Positions 55,585 to 63,855 of a DNA stretch of 64,000 bases are shown here, piece by piece (positions within the stretch are counted from its first letter, which is position 1; each line of letters starts with the position of its first letter). The notes below the pieces were generated by a model. That model ran no database searches, was not told the origin of the DNA, and saw nothing but the letters and a program-made list of their open reading frames with translations. The position numbers were made by a program, and so were the translations under genes. The stretch covers positions 62,001-126,000 of the forward strand of contig NZ_JAJGBN010000005.1 in NCBI RefSeq assembly GCF_020782875.1. The letters are read 5' to 3'. The DNA comes from Allomuricauda sp. M10. Its GTDB lineage: Bacteria > Bacteroidota > Bacteroidia > Flavobacteriales > Flavobacteriaceae.

Positions 55585-56027
55585 GTTGGTATTGCTTTTG
55601 GTGGGAGTTTGGGGGTGGAGAGAAGAATGGCCAAGGTCACAAGGACGATAAAGAAAGCGTTGAAGATGATATGTTCGGTCCACCCCATGGCTTCCAGTAC
55701 ACCTCCACAGGTACAGGGGATGTAATCACTGAAGTTGAGGACCAGTACAATATAGGTAGTGAACATGGTCATCAGTCCCAAAGTGCCATAAAGGGCGATC
55801 AGACGGAACCTATCCGCCAGTATCAGAAATGCGAGTATATATTCCGTCAAGGGAACCAACCAAACCACCCATTCCGCGTAAGCGGTCAAAATGGGGGATT
55901 GGCCCAGTTGTGTTTTAAAGTTTTGGAAATCCCATAGTTTGCTTGTGGCTGCATAAATGAACAATATGGAACAGAGTATACTGACCGCATAGGGAATCCA
56001 GACCTGTAAATGTTTTAAACCTTTCAT
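55581..56027 (-). CDS. MauE/DoxX-family redox-associated membrane protein
   Basis: A 148-residue protein with four membrane helices (about 10-28, 50-68, 78-97, 117-137). The CTC pair in YIPCTCGGVLEAMGW is characteristic of the MauE-like group, whose founding member is needed for disulfide formation in methylamine dehydrogenase. It is the first gene of a three-gene operon and lies about 45 nt downstream of a pair of 21-bp-spaced direct repeats. Confidence 0.82.
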   Translation of the reverse strand: MKGLKHLQVWIPYAVSILCSILFIYAATSKLWDFQNFKTQLGQSPILTAYAEWVVWLVPLTEYILAFLILADRFRLIALYGTLGLMTMFTTYIVLVLNFSDYIPCTCGGVLEAMGWTEHIIFNAFFIVLVTLAILLSTPKLPPKAIPT

Positions 56028-56068
56028 ATCCTTTGGATTGATATGACAAAGTTCGGGAGTCGGATTTA

Positions 56069-56105
56069 CTTGAAACGGAGCATTCCTTGACGCAAACGGA
56101 GTAAT
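56069..56105. promoter_or_regulatory. Direct-repeat operator A upstream of the MauE operon
   Basis: The core AAACGGAG occurs at 56073-56080 and 56094-56101, start to start 21 bp, i.e. two helical turns. CTTGA lies just before the second core. The same pair with the same spacing is at 57581/57602. Direct repeats at this spacing are the usual binding arrangement of AraC-family activators, and such a gene lies between the two sites. Binding is inferred. Confidence 0.6.
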
Positions 56106-56123
56106 TTGCCCATTTTGAGGGTG

Positions 56124-57050
56124 TTACCCCCTCAAATCACTGGGTGATTTACCATACTTGTCCCTAAATGCCCTGGAGAAATGGGCCGCACTCTTGAAGC
56201 CAGTCAAATGCGCGATTTCTTTCAAGGATAAGTTGCTATGCTGGATCAAGGTCTTCGTCTTTCTTAAACGTTCATGGGTTAGGAACCGAAATATGGTAGT
56301 GCCATAGAGTTGTTTGAACCCATACTTCAATTTGTATTCGTTGGTGCCCATTTGTAGGGCAAGATCTTTTAGCAAAGGTAGATTCTTGTCCAAGTTGTTG
56401 ATGATCATATCATGGACATCCCGGATCATTTCAATATCCTCAGGTGTCAGCGTGACTTTGGGCTCTTTTATGCCCTTGGTCACTTTGAGCGTCTTTTTGG
56501 GCAACTCCGTCCCAAAGGGCTCTCCCTTGGAGAAGAAAACCGTGTCCAATAGTATTTTCTGCCCACTCCCGTCCAAAGATCGGAATACTGATATATGGCA
56601 GTCCTTACCTAACAATAGCCCGTCTTTGGTTATAAACTCCAAAAACTGGACAGTTTCAGAACGTTCCCTTTTCAAATGTTTGACCATTTTCTTCGCCCAT
56701 ACTTTTTGGGAACCCTCGGTCATAAAATCGGTAATTGGTTTTCCAATGATTTCTTTTGGCAATGTGGACAATAGCGAGCAGGTACTGTTGGTGACCATTT
56801 CTATAGTACCATAGGTATCCATCAGAAAGGAAAGTTGGATGATGCATTGTGGGGTGTTGTGTGCGTTGGCAAACCCTTGATGGATAAAGGAGGCCCTGAT
56901 CTCCTCGTTGACCATATTGAGCATCACGACCAAGGATGCGACATTGTCATTTTTATGGGTGGGTTCCAAACTGTAGAAGAAATTGCCACGGGCCATTTCC
57001 AGTAACATCCGTTGGATGCGCTTTACCCTAAAATCGTCATTGTTCGGCAT
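56124..57050 (-). CDS. PAS-domain AraC-family transcriptional regulator
   Basis: A 308-residue regulator. A PAS-like sensor region (about 68-180: FLMDTYGTIEMVTNSTCSLL, PKEIIGKPITDFM) precedes a two-part AraC helix-turn-helix (about 205-308), with the second helix pair LSLKEIAHLTGFKSAAHFSRAFRDKYGKSPSDLR very clear. It probably binds the AAACGGAG direct repeats on either side. It follows the STAS-like gene by 57 nt on the same strand. Confidence 0.88.
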   Translation of the reverse strand: MPNNDDFRVKRIQRMLLEMARGNFFYSLEPTHKNDNVASLVVMLNMVNEEIRASFIHQGFANAHNTPQCIIQLSFLMDTYGTIEMVTNSTCSLLSTLPKEIIGKPITDFMTEGSQKVWAKKMVKHLKRERSETVQFLEFITKDGLLLGKDCHISVFRSLDGSGQKILLDTVFFSKGEPFGTELPKKTLKVTKGIKEPKVTLTPEDIEMIRDVHDMIINNLDKNLPLLKDLALQMGTNEYKLKYGFKQLYGTTIFRFLTHERLRKTKTLIQHSNLSLKEIAHLTGFKSAAHFSRAFRDKYGKSPSDLRG

Positions 57051-57107
57051 GGTTGTCAGGTTTAGTAGTTAATAACTGGAGTCTCTTTATTTGTATAGAA
57101 GCATAGG

Positions 57108-57482
57108 TTATTTTATGGATTTTAAAAAGGCCAAGGCCTCTGATTTTTTGACAAAGGATCGGGTGGGGACCGACTGAGCATGGGTCCATAGATAAATGGA
57201 GCTGATCACATCGGTTACTGGGGGATCGATCAAGAAGGCCAAGGCCTTAACCCATTGTGAACCCTCCAAGGCCAAATAGTCCCGGGCCGGTTTATTGACC
57301 CTTCTTACTTCACGAATATCACAGAGAACGGGCATTTCACGGCCATTTTGGAGCATCATTCGGTCCCTGACGATAAGTTGCGCTGCCTTTAGGTCGATAC
57401 AATGGTCTTTTTTGTATATGATGTGCAGCAACTCATCGGTCATCAAATAAATGGCGTATTTGTTTTCATGTGATTTTTTCAT
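57108..57482 (-). CDS. STAS/SEC14-like small protein
   Basis: A 124-residue soluble protein: KYAIYLMTDELLHIIYKK, then DLKAAQLIVRDRMML, MPVLCDIREVRRVNKPARDYLA, and the end FVKKSEALAFLKSIK. This strand-helix alternation is that of small STAS-like proteins of flavobacteria and resembles the gene at 7171-7596. It is co-directional with and just upstream of the AraC regulator gene, so it may act as its partner or modulator. No biochemical role known. Confidence 0.68.
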   Translation of the reverse strand: MKKSHENKYAIYLMTDELLHIIYKKDHCIDLKAAQLIVRDRMMLQNGREMPVLCDIREVRRVNKPARDYLALEGSQWVKALAFLIDPPVTDVISSIYLWTHAQSVPTRSFVKKSEALAFLKSIK

Positions 57483-57572
57483 GTGGTGAAAACTGGTAAA
57501 ACCTTGAATTTACAAAATTAATGGAACTCGATTCGGTCATTAGATTCATTACCCTTAAATAAAGGTATTTGA

Positions 57573-57610
57573 CTTGACTTAAACGGAATAATGCTTGATT
57601 GAAACGGAGT
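57573..57610. promoter_or_regulatory. Direct-repeat operator B between the regulator operon and the synthase gene
   Basis: CTTGACTTAAACGGAA and CTTGATTGAAACGGAG are repeated 21 bp apart (cores at 57581-57588 and 57602-57609). They lie 91-130 nt upstream of the STAS-araC genes on one side and 70-108 nt upstream of the synthase gene on the other. Identical spacing to operator A suggests one regulator. Relative to the minus-strand genes the motif points the same way at both loci. Confidence 0.6.
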
Positions 57611-57679
57611 ATATCATTATTGGATAGCATCTAATCTTACAATTGCCATTACTTTTTAGTACAATTTAAATCAAACAAA

Positions 57680-60085
57680 ATGGCAAAGATCAAGCACCAC
57701 AACTTTTTGAACACCGTACATGAGGTATTTACCGATGCCAAGAACGCAGGGGTACTGCACCTCTATGCAGGGGGAGCATTCTTTTCGGGCAGGACCATTG
57801 AGGTAGAGGGGAAGGAACTGTACCACTTTGGTACTACGGGTTACTTGGGATTGGAACAGGATCCCAGATTAAAAAAGGCCGCCAAAGAGGCCATTGATAG
57901 ATATGGGACACAATTTCCCTTATCCAAATCCTATATCTCCAATCCGTTGTATGAGGAACTGGAAAACTCGATTTCCGAAATGTACGGCTATCCCATTGTC
58001 ATTACAAAAAACAGTACCCTTGGGCATTTAGGGGTCATCCCCAGTGCAGTGGACGATGAAGACGTAATCATTTTGGACCACCAAGTCCATTGGAGTGTAC
58101 AGAATGCGGCCAAAATGCTAAAGACACGGAGTGTGCCCATCGAGATGATCCGACACAACCAATTGGAAATATTGGAGGACAAGATTAAAAAATACCAACA
58201 TTCCAAAGGTAGGATTTGGTACATGGCCGATGGCATTTATTCCATGTATGGGGACTATGCCCCAGTCAAAGAACTGATGGGGTTGGCAAAGAAATATCCA
58301 CAGTTACATTTTTATTTTGATGACGTACATGGTATGAGTTGGGTGGGAAGGAATGGTACCGGATATGTGTTGGACCAGTTGGGAGAATTGCCCGAGAATG
58401 TATTGCTGTTCGGGACATTGAGCAAGACCTTCGGGGCCAGTGGAGCTGTTCTGGCCTGTTCCAATGCTTCGATGTACGATAAGATCAAGACCTTTGGTGG
58501 ACCCTTGACCTTCTCCGCCCAATTGGAACCGGCTTCGGTTGCCGCAGCCATGGCCTCAGCACAAATCCATCTATCCCAGGAGATTTATGGGTTACAACAA
58601 GAATTGAGGGAACGCATAAATTATTTCAATGATTGCCTTTCGATAACGGATCTTCCCTTGATCGATAGAAATGAATCACCGGTGTTCTATATCGGGACCG
58701 GTATGCCCAAAACCGGATACAATTTTGTGAACCGTTTGATGGTGGAGGGCTTCTTTGTCAATCTCGGTATCTTTCCTGCGGTACCTGTAAAGAATACAGG
58801 GGTAAGGATTACGATTTCAAGGCATAACCAAAAAGAGGAAATCAAAGCATTGGTGGGAGCCATGGAATATCATTTTCCAAAGGCATTGGAAGATACCCAG
58901 ACCGATGCCCAAAGGGTATTCCACGCCTTTAAAATGGAACCAAAGACCCTAAGTGGACCGAAAGTATCCTCTGAGCTAAACATTGAAGTATTCGATACCA
59001 TTGACCAAGTTGAAAAGGAAGAATGGAACCAAAGTTTAGGTAGGCAAGGGGTCTATGATTGGGATGGCCTGAAGTTTTTGGAGGAAGTGTTTCATGGCAA
59101 TCCTAGGAAAGAACATAATTGGTTGTTTCGATATGTGGTCATAAAGGATACTGATGGGATACCCGTATTGATGACTTTTGTGACCCTTTCCCTTTGGAAG
59201 GATGATATGTTGGCACAAGCACAAATTTCTGCTGCCATTGAAGAGGAAAGGAAAACCGATCCCTACCATTTGTCATCCACAGTCCTGTCCCTAGGCTGTT
59301 TGTTCACGGAAGGAGATCACCTGTATTGGAATGCATCACATGCCTTGGGTATGGAGGCAAGGAACAAGCTATTGGAAACCTTGGAAAAACTGGAACTCCA
59401 GTCAGGGTCCAAGATGACCGTGTTACGGGATTTTAGTGAACAAACGTCATGGAATGAACCGCTTTACGGTCAGGGATTTTTAAGGGTACAGATGCCCAAT
59501 TCCTGTTCTGTTGACTTAAGCGAGGTGGATTCCATGGAAGATTATTTGCAAAGATTGTCCTCCAGAAACAGAAGACATTTCCGAAAGGATGTCCAGCCGT
59601 ATCTCGATAGGGCAAAGACCATAGTTCTTCCTAAGCTATCCAAATCTGAACTTGATCAGGTCAAATCCTTATTTGGGGAAGTACAGTCAAGAAATTTGGG
59701 ACTCAATACCTTTTCCTTTCCGGACTCCCTGTTTGAAAAGATGAACGAAAACCATTTGTGGGAGTTTATTGTCCTTTGTTCATTGGACGAACCTGAAAAA
59801 ATAGTGGGTGTAATGTTCTGCTATACCAACTTGAAGCAAGTATATGTCCCTGCTTTTGTAGGTATGGATTATGATGGTCTGAAAGAGTTTGCCATTTATC
59901 GCCAGTTGCTCTACCGGACCATTGACCGGGCTATTGGATTGGGCATTCCCAAAATCGATTTTGGGTTGACCGCAGCCTTTGAAAAACGGAAACTTGGTGC
60001 AACGGTAGAGAAAAAATATGCCTATCTCCAGACCAATGACAATTTCATTTTGGAATTGCTCGGAATCATGGAAGGCCAGCATTAA
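57680..60085 (+). CDS. Alpha-oxoamine synthase fused to a GNAT/FemAB-like acyltransferase
   Basis: An 801-residue fusion. The N-terminal part (about 1-400) is a fold-type I PLP enzyme of the BioF/KBL/CqsA group: FGTTGYLGLEQ, FYFDDVHGMSW with D214/D215/H217, and PLP lysine K249 in LFGTLSKTFGASGA. The C-terminal part (about 430-801) resembles the Acetyltransf_6/FemAB type (YLQRLSSRNRRHFRKD, KIDFGLTAAFEKRKLGA). Together they could condense an acyl-CoA with an amino acid and then N-acylate the product. CqsA enzymes make alpha-aminoketone signals; a signal product here is inference. Followed by rteC after 12 nt. Confidence 0.82.
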   Translation: MAKIKHHNFLNTVHEVFTDAKNAGVLHLYAGGAFFSGRTIEVEGKELYHFGTTGYLGLEQDPRLKKAAKEAIDRYGTQFPLSKSYISNPLYEELENSISEMYGYPIVITKNSTLGHLGVIPSAVDDEDVIILDHQVHWSVQNAAKMLKTRSVPIEMIRHNQLEILEDKIKKYQHSKGRIWYMADGIYSMYGDYAPVKELMGLAKKYPQLHFYFDDVHGMSWVGRNGTGYVLDQLGELPENVLLFGTLSKTFGASGAVLACSNASMYDKIKTFGGPLTFSAQLEPASVAAAMASAQIHLSQEIYGLQQELRERINYFNDCLSITDLPLIDRNESPVFYIGTGMPKTGYNFVNRLMVEGFFVNLGIFPAVPVKNTGVRITISRHNQKEEIKALVGAMEYHFPKALEDTQTDAQRVFHAFKMEPKTLSGPKVSSELNIEVFDTIDQVEKEEWNQSLGRQGVYDWDGLKFLEEVFHGNPRKEHNWLFRYVVIKDTDGIPVLMTFVTLSLWKDDMLAQAQISAAIEEERKTDPYHLSSTVLSLGCLFTEGDHLYWNASHALGMEARNKLLETLEKLELQSGSKMTVLRDFSEQTSWNEPLYGQGFLRVQMPNSCSVDLSEVDSMEDYLQRLSSRNRRHFRKDVQPYLDRAKTIVLPKLSKSELDQVKSLFGEVQSRNLGLNTFSFPDSLFEKMNENHLWEFIVLCSLDEPEKIVGVMFCYTNLKQVYVPAFVGMDYDGLKEFAIYRQLLYRTIDRAIGLGIPKIDFGLTAAFEKRKLGATVEKKYAYLQTNDNFILELLGIMEGQH

Positions 60086-60097
60086 TGGGAAATCGTC

Positions 60098-60937
60098 ATG
60101 AAATACCAAAAGCTGCTATCGGAATTTGAAGGCCAATTGGATGCCTTGGAAAGCGGGAACGGGGATATCCTTTTCAAAGCGGAAAAGGGTATCGTTCTTG
60201 TGGAGAAAAGTATCCGTAAACTCCAAAAACAGATTACCGGCAAGACCTTCGAGACCCAAGCGGACGAAATCTACTTCTTCAAGCACGTCAAGCCCCAAAT
60301 CTTTAGTAAGCTGATCTATTATGTCAAATTGTTCAATATCGAGAGCAAGCGGCCAAGGGGAATCAATGCAGCGCAGATCAAATACCTTCAGCACCAGATC
60401 GATAAGTTCCAGACCTTTTTCAATGACAATCTGGAATTCTATAACTATTACCGTCGTGGGGCAATGTCCCTGGATGAACAATATTTTGTCAGGGGGAACC
60501 GAGACCTTAGGCTACCCCTTGAATCCTTCCACTTTCTGATCGATGACCAGTTCTCCACCTGTCAGGATGGGACCGTGGCAACGATCATGGCCTATGACAT
60601 GCTCATCGTATACCTGAGAAAGGAGGTGGATGACCTACAAAACAATTTAGAACCCCAAAAGACCATGACTATGGAAAAACCTTCAAAACTGTTCTGGACC
60701 GGCAACAAGACCGATCTGATCGAACTTTTATATGCACTCCAATCCAGCAAATGCATCAATAGTGGTACCACGGACATCAAAGAGTTGGCCTCGCATTTTG
60801 AACATTTTTACAATGTGGACCTTGGTAACTACTACCATACCTTTATTGATATCAGGTCCCGAAAGGTAAGTAGGACCCGGTTCTTGGACAAACTTATTGA
60901 AATGCTCCAACAGCGCATGGAATCCCTGGATGAATGA
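60098..60937 (+). CDS. rteC: RteC-family regulatory protein
   Basis: A 279-residue helical protein. Segments KHVKPQIFSKLIYYVKLFNIESKRPRG, DNLEFYNYYRRGAMSLDEQYFVRG and WTGNKTDLIELLYALQSS are characteristic of RteC, the DNA-binding protein that activates excision genes of CTnDOT in Bacteroides. It is placed directly after the synthase gene and upstream of the palindromes and the Xis-like gene, matching a role in excision control. Confidence 0.85.
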   Translation: MKYQKLLSEFEGQLDALESGNGDILFKAEKGIVLVEKSIRKLQKQITGKTFETQADEIYFFKHVKPQIFSKLIYYVKLFNIESKRPRGINAAQIKYLQHQIDKFQTFFNDNLEFYNYYRRGAMSLDEQYFVRGNRDLRLPLESFHFLIDDQFSTCQDGTVATIMAYDMLIVYLRKEVDDLQNNLEPQKTMTMEKPSKLFWTGNKTDLIELLYALQSSKCINSGTTDIKELASHFEHFYNVDLGNYYHTFIDIRSRKVSRTRFLDKLIEMLQQRMESLDE

Positions 60938-60947
60938 TCCTTTGTTT

Positions 60948-60973
60948 TTCCCAAGTTGGTACCAACTTGGGAA
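60948..60973. repeat. 26-bp perfect palindrome, copy 1
   Basis: A perfectly self-complementary 26-mer centred on GGTACC, 10 nt after the rteC stop. An identical 26-mer recurs at 61086-61111. It could terminate rteC transcription or serve as a protein-binding site. Confidence 0.75.
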
Positions 60974-61085
60974 TTTTGGTATTCGGAGGTTCTGGCTTCC
61001 CATTTTTCCAATTTTTACGAAGTTTTTTGAGCTCCCAAAGTCCATTCGAAAACAAACGGCACCATATTTTATGAAATAAAAATCG

Positions 61086-61111
61086 TTCCCAAGTTGGTAC
61101 CAACTTGGGAA
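61086..61111. repeat. 26-bp perfect palindrome, copy 2
   Basis: Identical to the copy at 60948-60973, start-to-start distance 138 bp, and 107 nt before the Xis-like gene. Perfect conservation of two copies in a non-coding gap argues for a selected DNA site such as an operator for RteC or the HTH protein. That assignment is inference. Confidence 0.75.
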
Positions 61112-61218
61112 GTTTTTCCAAAAAGCTTTTTCAGTTTTGCCTTGAAAGTCAAATCAGTGGATGGGCCACCAAATGACCTTAAAATCATGCAGTGGCCCTT
61201 CCTTTTAAAACAAAACAC

Positions 61219-61497
61219 ATGGGAGCTACCATCATTACCACCGAAGATCTCATGGAGTTCAAAGTGGAACTCTTGGAGGACATCAAAGCACTATTGAAAG
61301 ATCAAAATGGACACCAGGGCAAAAAATGGCTCAAATCCAATGAAGTACGTGACCTTTTGGGTATATCTCCGGGTACACTCCAAAACCTCAGGATCAATGG
61401 GACCCTGCCCTATACAAAAATAGGAGGGGTGCTATACTACGAATACCACGAAATCATGGAAGTGCTGGAACAAAACAAGGTCCATAACCGAATTTAG
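61219..61497 (+). CDS. Helix-turn-helix (MerR/Xis-like) DNA-binding protein
   Basis: A 92-residue protein with an HTH_17-type winged helix (KKWLKSNEVRDLLGISPGTLQNLRINGTLPYTKIGGVLYYEY split over about 36-80). This is the fold of excisionases and of small regulators in Bacteroidota elements. The start at 61219 (MGATIITTEDL) is preferred over the in-frame ATG at 61192. It is followed after 1 nt by a GTG-started gene. Confidence 0.82.
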   Translation: MGATIITTEDLMEFKVELLEDIKALLKDQNGHQGKKWLKSNEVRDLLGISPGTLQNLRINGTLPYTKIGGVLYYEYHEIMEVLEQNKVHNRI

Positions 61498-61498
61498 G

Positions 61499-62062
61499 GT
61501 GGAGGACGTCAATTATATCAAACACCTGAACGGGGTGTTTGCACAATTTGCCAAGGACAACCGTTTGAACCCGACCCATATCAGTTTGTATATCGGGCTC
61601 TTCCAATTGTGGAATCAAAACTATTTTGTGGTCGAGTTCTACATCAGTAGGGAAGAGGCCATGGCCTATGCCAAAATCGGGTCCAAATCGACCTATCACC
61701 GGTGCGTCCGAGAGCTGAGCCATTGGAACTATATCCTGTATTCCCCATCTCACAATCCCTATAAGGGCAGCCGGATCAAGATGTTCGATTTTGGGACAAG
61801 TAATGGACAAGTGCTGTACCCCAACCATACCGAAATCGGGACAAGCACTGGACAAGCAGTGGTACCTATAAACAAACATATACAAACCATAGAAAACCCA
61901 AAAAACAATAACAAACAGGCAGATTTTAAAAATTCAGAAAATCAAGATTTGAAAAATGGGGTCAAACAAGATCAAACTGTCCATGCTGAGCGCAGTCGAA
62001 GCATCCCATACAAGGACAACCTAAAGACCACCAAGCACAAAGACTACAACCAACCCCTGTGA
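61499..62062 (+). CDS. Replication-initiator-like hypothetical protein
   Basis: A 187-residue protein with a GTG start one base past the previous stop. The N-terminal half (LNPTHISLYIGLFQLWNQ, ISREEAMAYAKIGSKSTYHRCVRELSHWNYILY) looks like a winged helix as in DnaD/replication-initiator-type proteins. The C-terminal third is low-complexity, Asn/Gln/Lys-rich, and includes a REP-like segment. It overlaps the ATPase gene by GTGA, a pair often seen in Bacteroidota elements. Confidence 0.68.
   Translation: MEDVNYIKHLNGVFAQFAKDNRLNPTHISLYIGLFQLWNQNYFVVEFYISREEAMAYAKIGSKSTYHRCVRELSHWNYILYSPSHNPYKGSRIKMFDFGTSNGQVLYPNHTEIGTSTGQAVVPINKHIQTIENPKNNNKQADFKNSENQDLKNGVKQDQTVHAERSRSIPYKDNLKTTKHKDYNQPL
61984..62003 (+). 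repeat. REP-like sequence inside a coding region
   Basis: The 20-mer starting TGCTGAGCGCAG and ending TCGAAGCA has TGCT/AGCA ends with an imperfect internal stem. From memory this kind of sequence is frequent between genes in Bacteroidota. Here it is read in frame as AERSRS within the low-complexity tail of the 61499 gene. Confidence 0.5.
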
Positions 62063-62721
62063 AGTACAACGCCCCACATATCATTACCGAAGGAGCGATC
62101 CAATATCCATTGGGCACCCTCAAGGGCAGGGAAATCTACTACGATTTTGAAAAGATCCTGATCTATCTCGACGCGAAGGGCAAGCTCCTATTCGGCAAAA
62201 AGTTCAAGATCCACCGAGAGGACCGGGAGATTCTCTATAAGCTCTGCCTCTACTTTATCCAGGATAAGGCTCGTTGCGCACAGTTGGGCCTCGACACCAA
62301 CAAAGGTCTTCTCCTCTCCGGGCCTGTGGGATGTGGCAAGACGAGTCTTATGAAATTGTTGAAGCATATCGTTCCCCACCAACGGCCCTATGAGGTCATC
62401 CCCTGTCGGAACATTGTCTTTGGCTTTAACCATATTGGCTATAAAACCATTGAGGACTATGGCAATTCCCAATTCTTCTGTTTCGATGATCTGGGCGTTG
62501 AACCCACAGGACGGCACTTTGGCCAGGACTGCAATGTCATGGGTGAGATATTGCTCTCCCGTCACGAGCTCTTTGTGAATGACAAGCGAAAGACCCACGC
62601 CACCACCAACCTCAATGCCCAAGAGTTGGAGGAACGTTACGGCACCCGCGTCCGATCTAGGATGCGGGAACTCTTTAATTTGGTGGGGTTTGATAGAAAA
62701 AGTAAGGATAAACGGACATAA
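62059..62721 (+). CDS. DnaC/DnaA-like P-loop ATPase
   Basis: A 220-residue AAA+ ATPase with a GTG start overlapping the previous stop by 4 nt. Walker A is SGPVGCGKTSLMKLL (about 78-92), Walker B is FFCFDDLG (about 140-147), and ATTNLNAQELEERYGTRVRSRMRELF contains sensor and arginine-finger-like residues as in helicase loaders. Together with the upstream gene it probably supports replication of the excised element. Confidence 0.8.
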   Translation: MKYNAPHIITEGAIQYPLGTLKGREIYYDFEKILIYLDAKGKLLFGKKFKIHREDREILYKLCLYFIQDKARCAQLGLDTNKGLLLSGPVGCGKTSLMKLLKHIVPHQRPYEVIPCRNIVFGFNHIGYKTIEDYGNSQFFCFDDLGVEPTGRHFGQDCNVMGEILLSRHELFVNDKRKTHATTNLNAQELEERYGTRVRSRMRELFNLVGFDRKSKDKRT

Positions 62722-62775
62722 GTTTTAATTTTGTACTTTAGTTGATTTTGAGTCTATATTTAAGTTGAAAATTTA

Positions 62776-63855
62776 ATGCTAAAAGCAGTTGATTTCTTTT
62801 GTGGTGCTGGTGGGGTCACTTGCGGATTCCAAAAAATTGGAATTAATGTTTTGGGAGGATTGGACATTGACCCTAAATTTAGAGAAACATACGAAGGCAA
62901 CAATGGTACAGTCTTCTTGAATGAAGATGTTTCCAAGTTATCCCTATTTCCACAAAAGCTTTCAGAGTTACTTCCAATTCAAAAGGACGACAATAATCTA
63001 ATATTTGTTGGATGTAGCCCTTGTCAGTACTATTCAAATCTCAAATCCGATAAAACAAAATCTAAAGATGGAAGGCTTTTGCTTGAGGATTTTAAAGAAT
63101 TCGTGCTTTACTTCAAGCCAGGTTTTGTATTTATAGAAAATGTACCTGGGCTAGAAACGAAAAAAGGTAGCCCCTTATCCAGATTTAAGAGAGAACTTAA
63201 GAAAGTAGGATATGCTTTCGATGAAAAAGTCCTTAATGCAAAATACTTTGGAGTTCCACAGAACCGTAGAAGATTTGTACTAATTGCTTCACGCTTAAAT
63301 CAAGAAATCAAGTTGCCTCTTCAAATTAGAAAAAAGGAAAATCTTGTAACAGTTCAAGATGCAATAGGTGACTATAACTTATTTCCACAAGTGGAAGCAG
63401 GTTATAAGGATGCATCATCTCGGCAACATTCGGTGGCTCGACTTTCAAAGATAAATCTGGAAAGAGTCCGAAACACTCCTAGAGATGGTGGTTCAAGATT
63501 ATCATGGGCAAACAATGATAAACTTCAATTAGAGTGTTATAAAAACCATGATGGCCATTATGATGTCTATGGAAGAATGTTCTGGAAGAAACCAGCACCT
63601 ACATTAACTACACGATTTATTTACACAAGTACTGGACGTTACACTCATCCTGAACAGGATAGAGGAATCTCGCTTCGAGAAGGAGCAACACTTCAATCAT
63701 TCCCCCTCAATTACAAATTTCATTCAACCACTCAAGGTACAATTGCTACAATGATAGGTAATGCCGTTCCTCCCAAACTAGCCGAAGCGATAGGCCAATC
63801 ACTAATTGAACAATGGAATAAATGGCAAAATTTAGAGCAAAGGCAAGAGCAGTAG
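62776..63855 (+). CDS. DNA (cytosine-5)-methyltransferase
   Basis: A 359-residue C5 methyltransferase. Motif I is VDFFCGAGG, motif IV GCSPCQ with nucleophile C83, motif VI FIENVPG (E121) and motif VIII QNRRRF; motif X GNAVPP is near the end. The variable region between about 185 and 285 sets the target, which cannot be read. It overlaps the next gene by 34 nt and is visibly AT-richer than the genes to its left, so it is likely separate cargo. Confidence 0.92.
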   Translation: MLKAVDFFCGAGGVTCGFQKIGINVLGGLDIDPKFRETYEGNNGTVFLNEDVSKLSLFPQKLSELLPIQKDDNNLIFVGCSPCQYYSNLKSDKTKSKDGRLLLEDFKEFVLYFKPGFVFIENVPGLETKKGSPLSRFKRELKKVGYAFDEKVLNAKYFGVPQNRRRFVLIASRLNQEIKLPLQIRKKENLVTVQDAIGDYNLFPQVEAGYKDASSRQHSVARLSKINLERVRNTPRDGGSRLSWANNDKLQLECYKNHDGHYDVYGRMFWKKPAPTLTTRFIYTSTGRYTHPEQDRGISLREGATLQSFPLNYKFHSTTQGTIATMIGNAVPPKLAEAIGQSLIEQWNKWQNLEQRQEQ

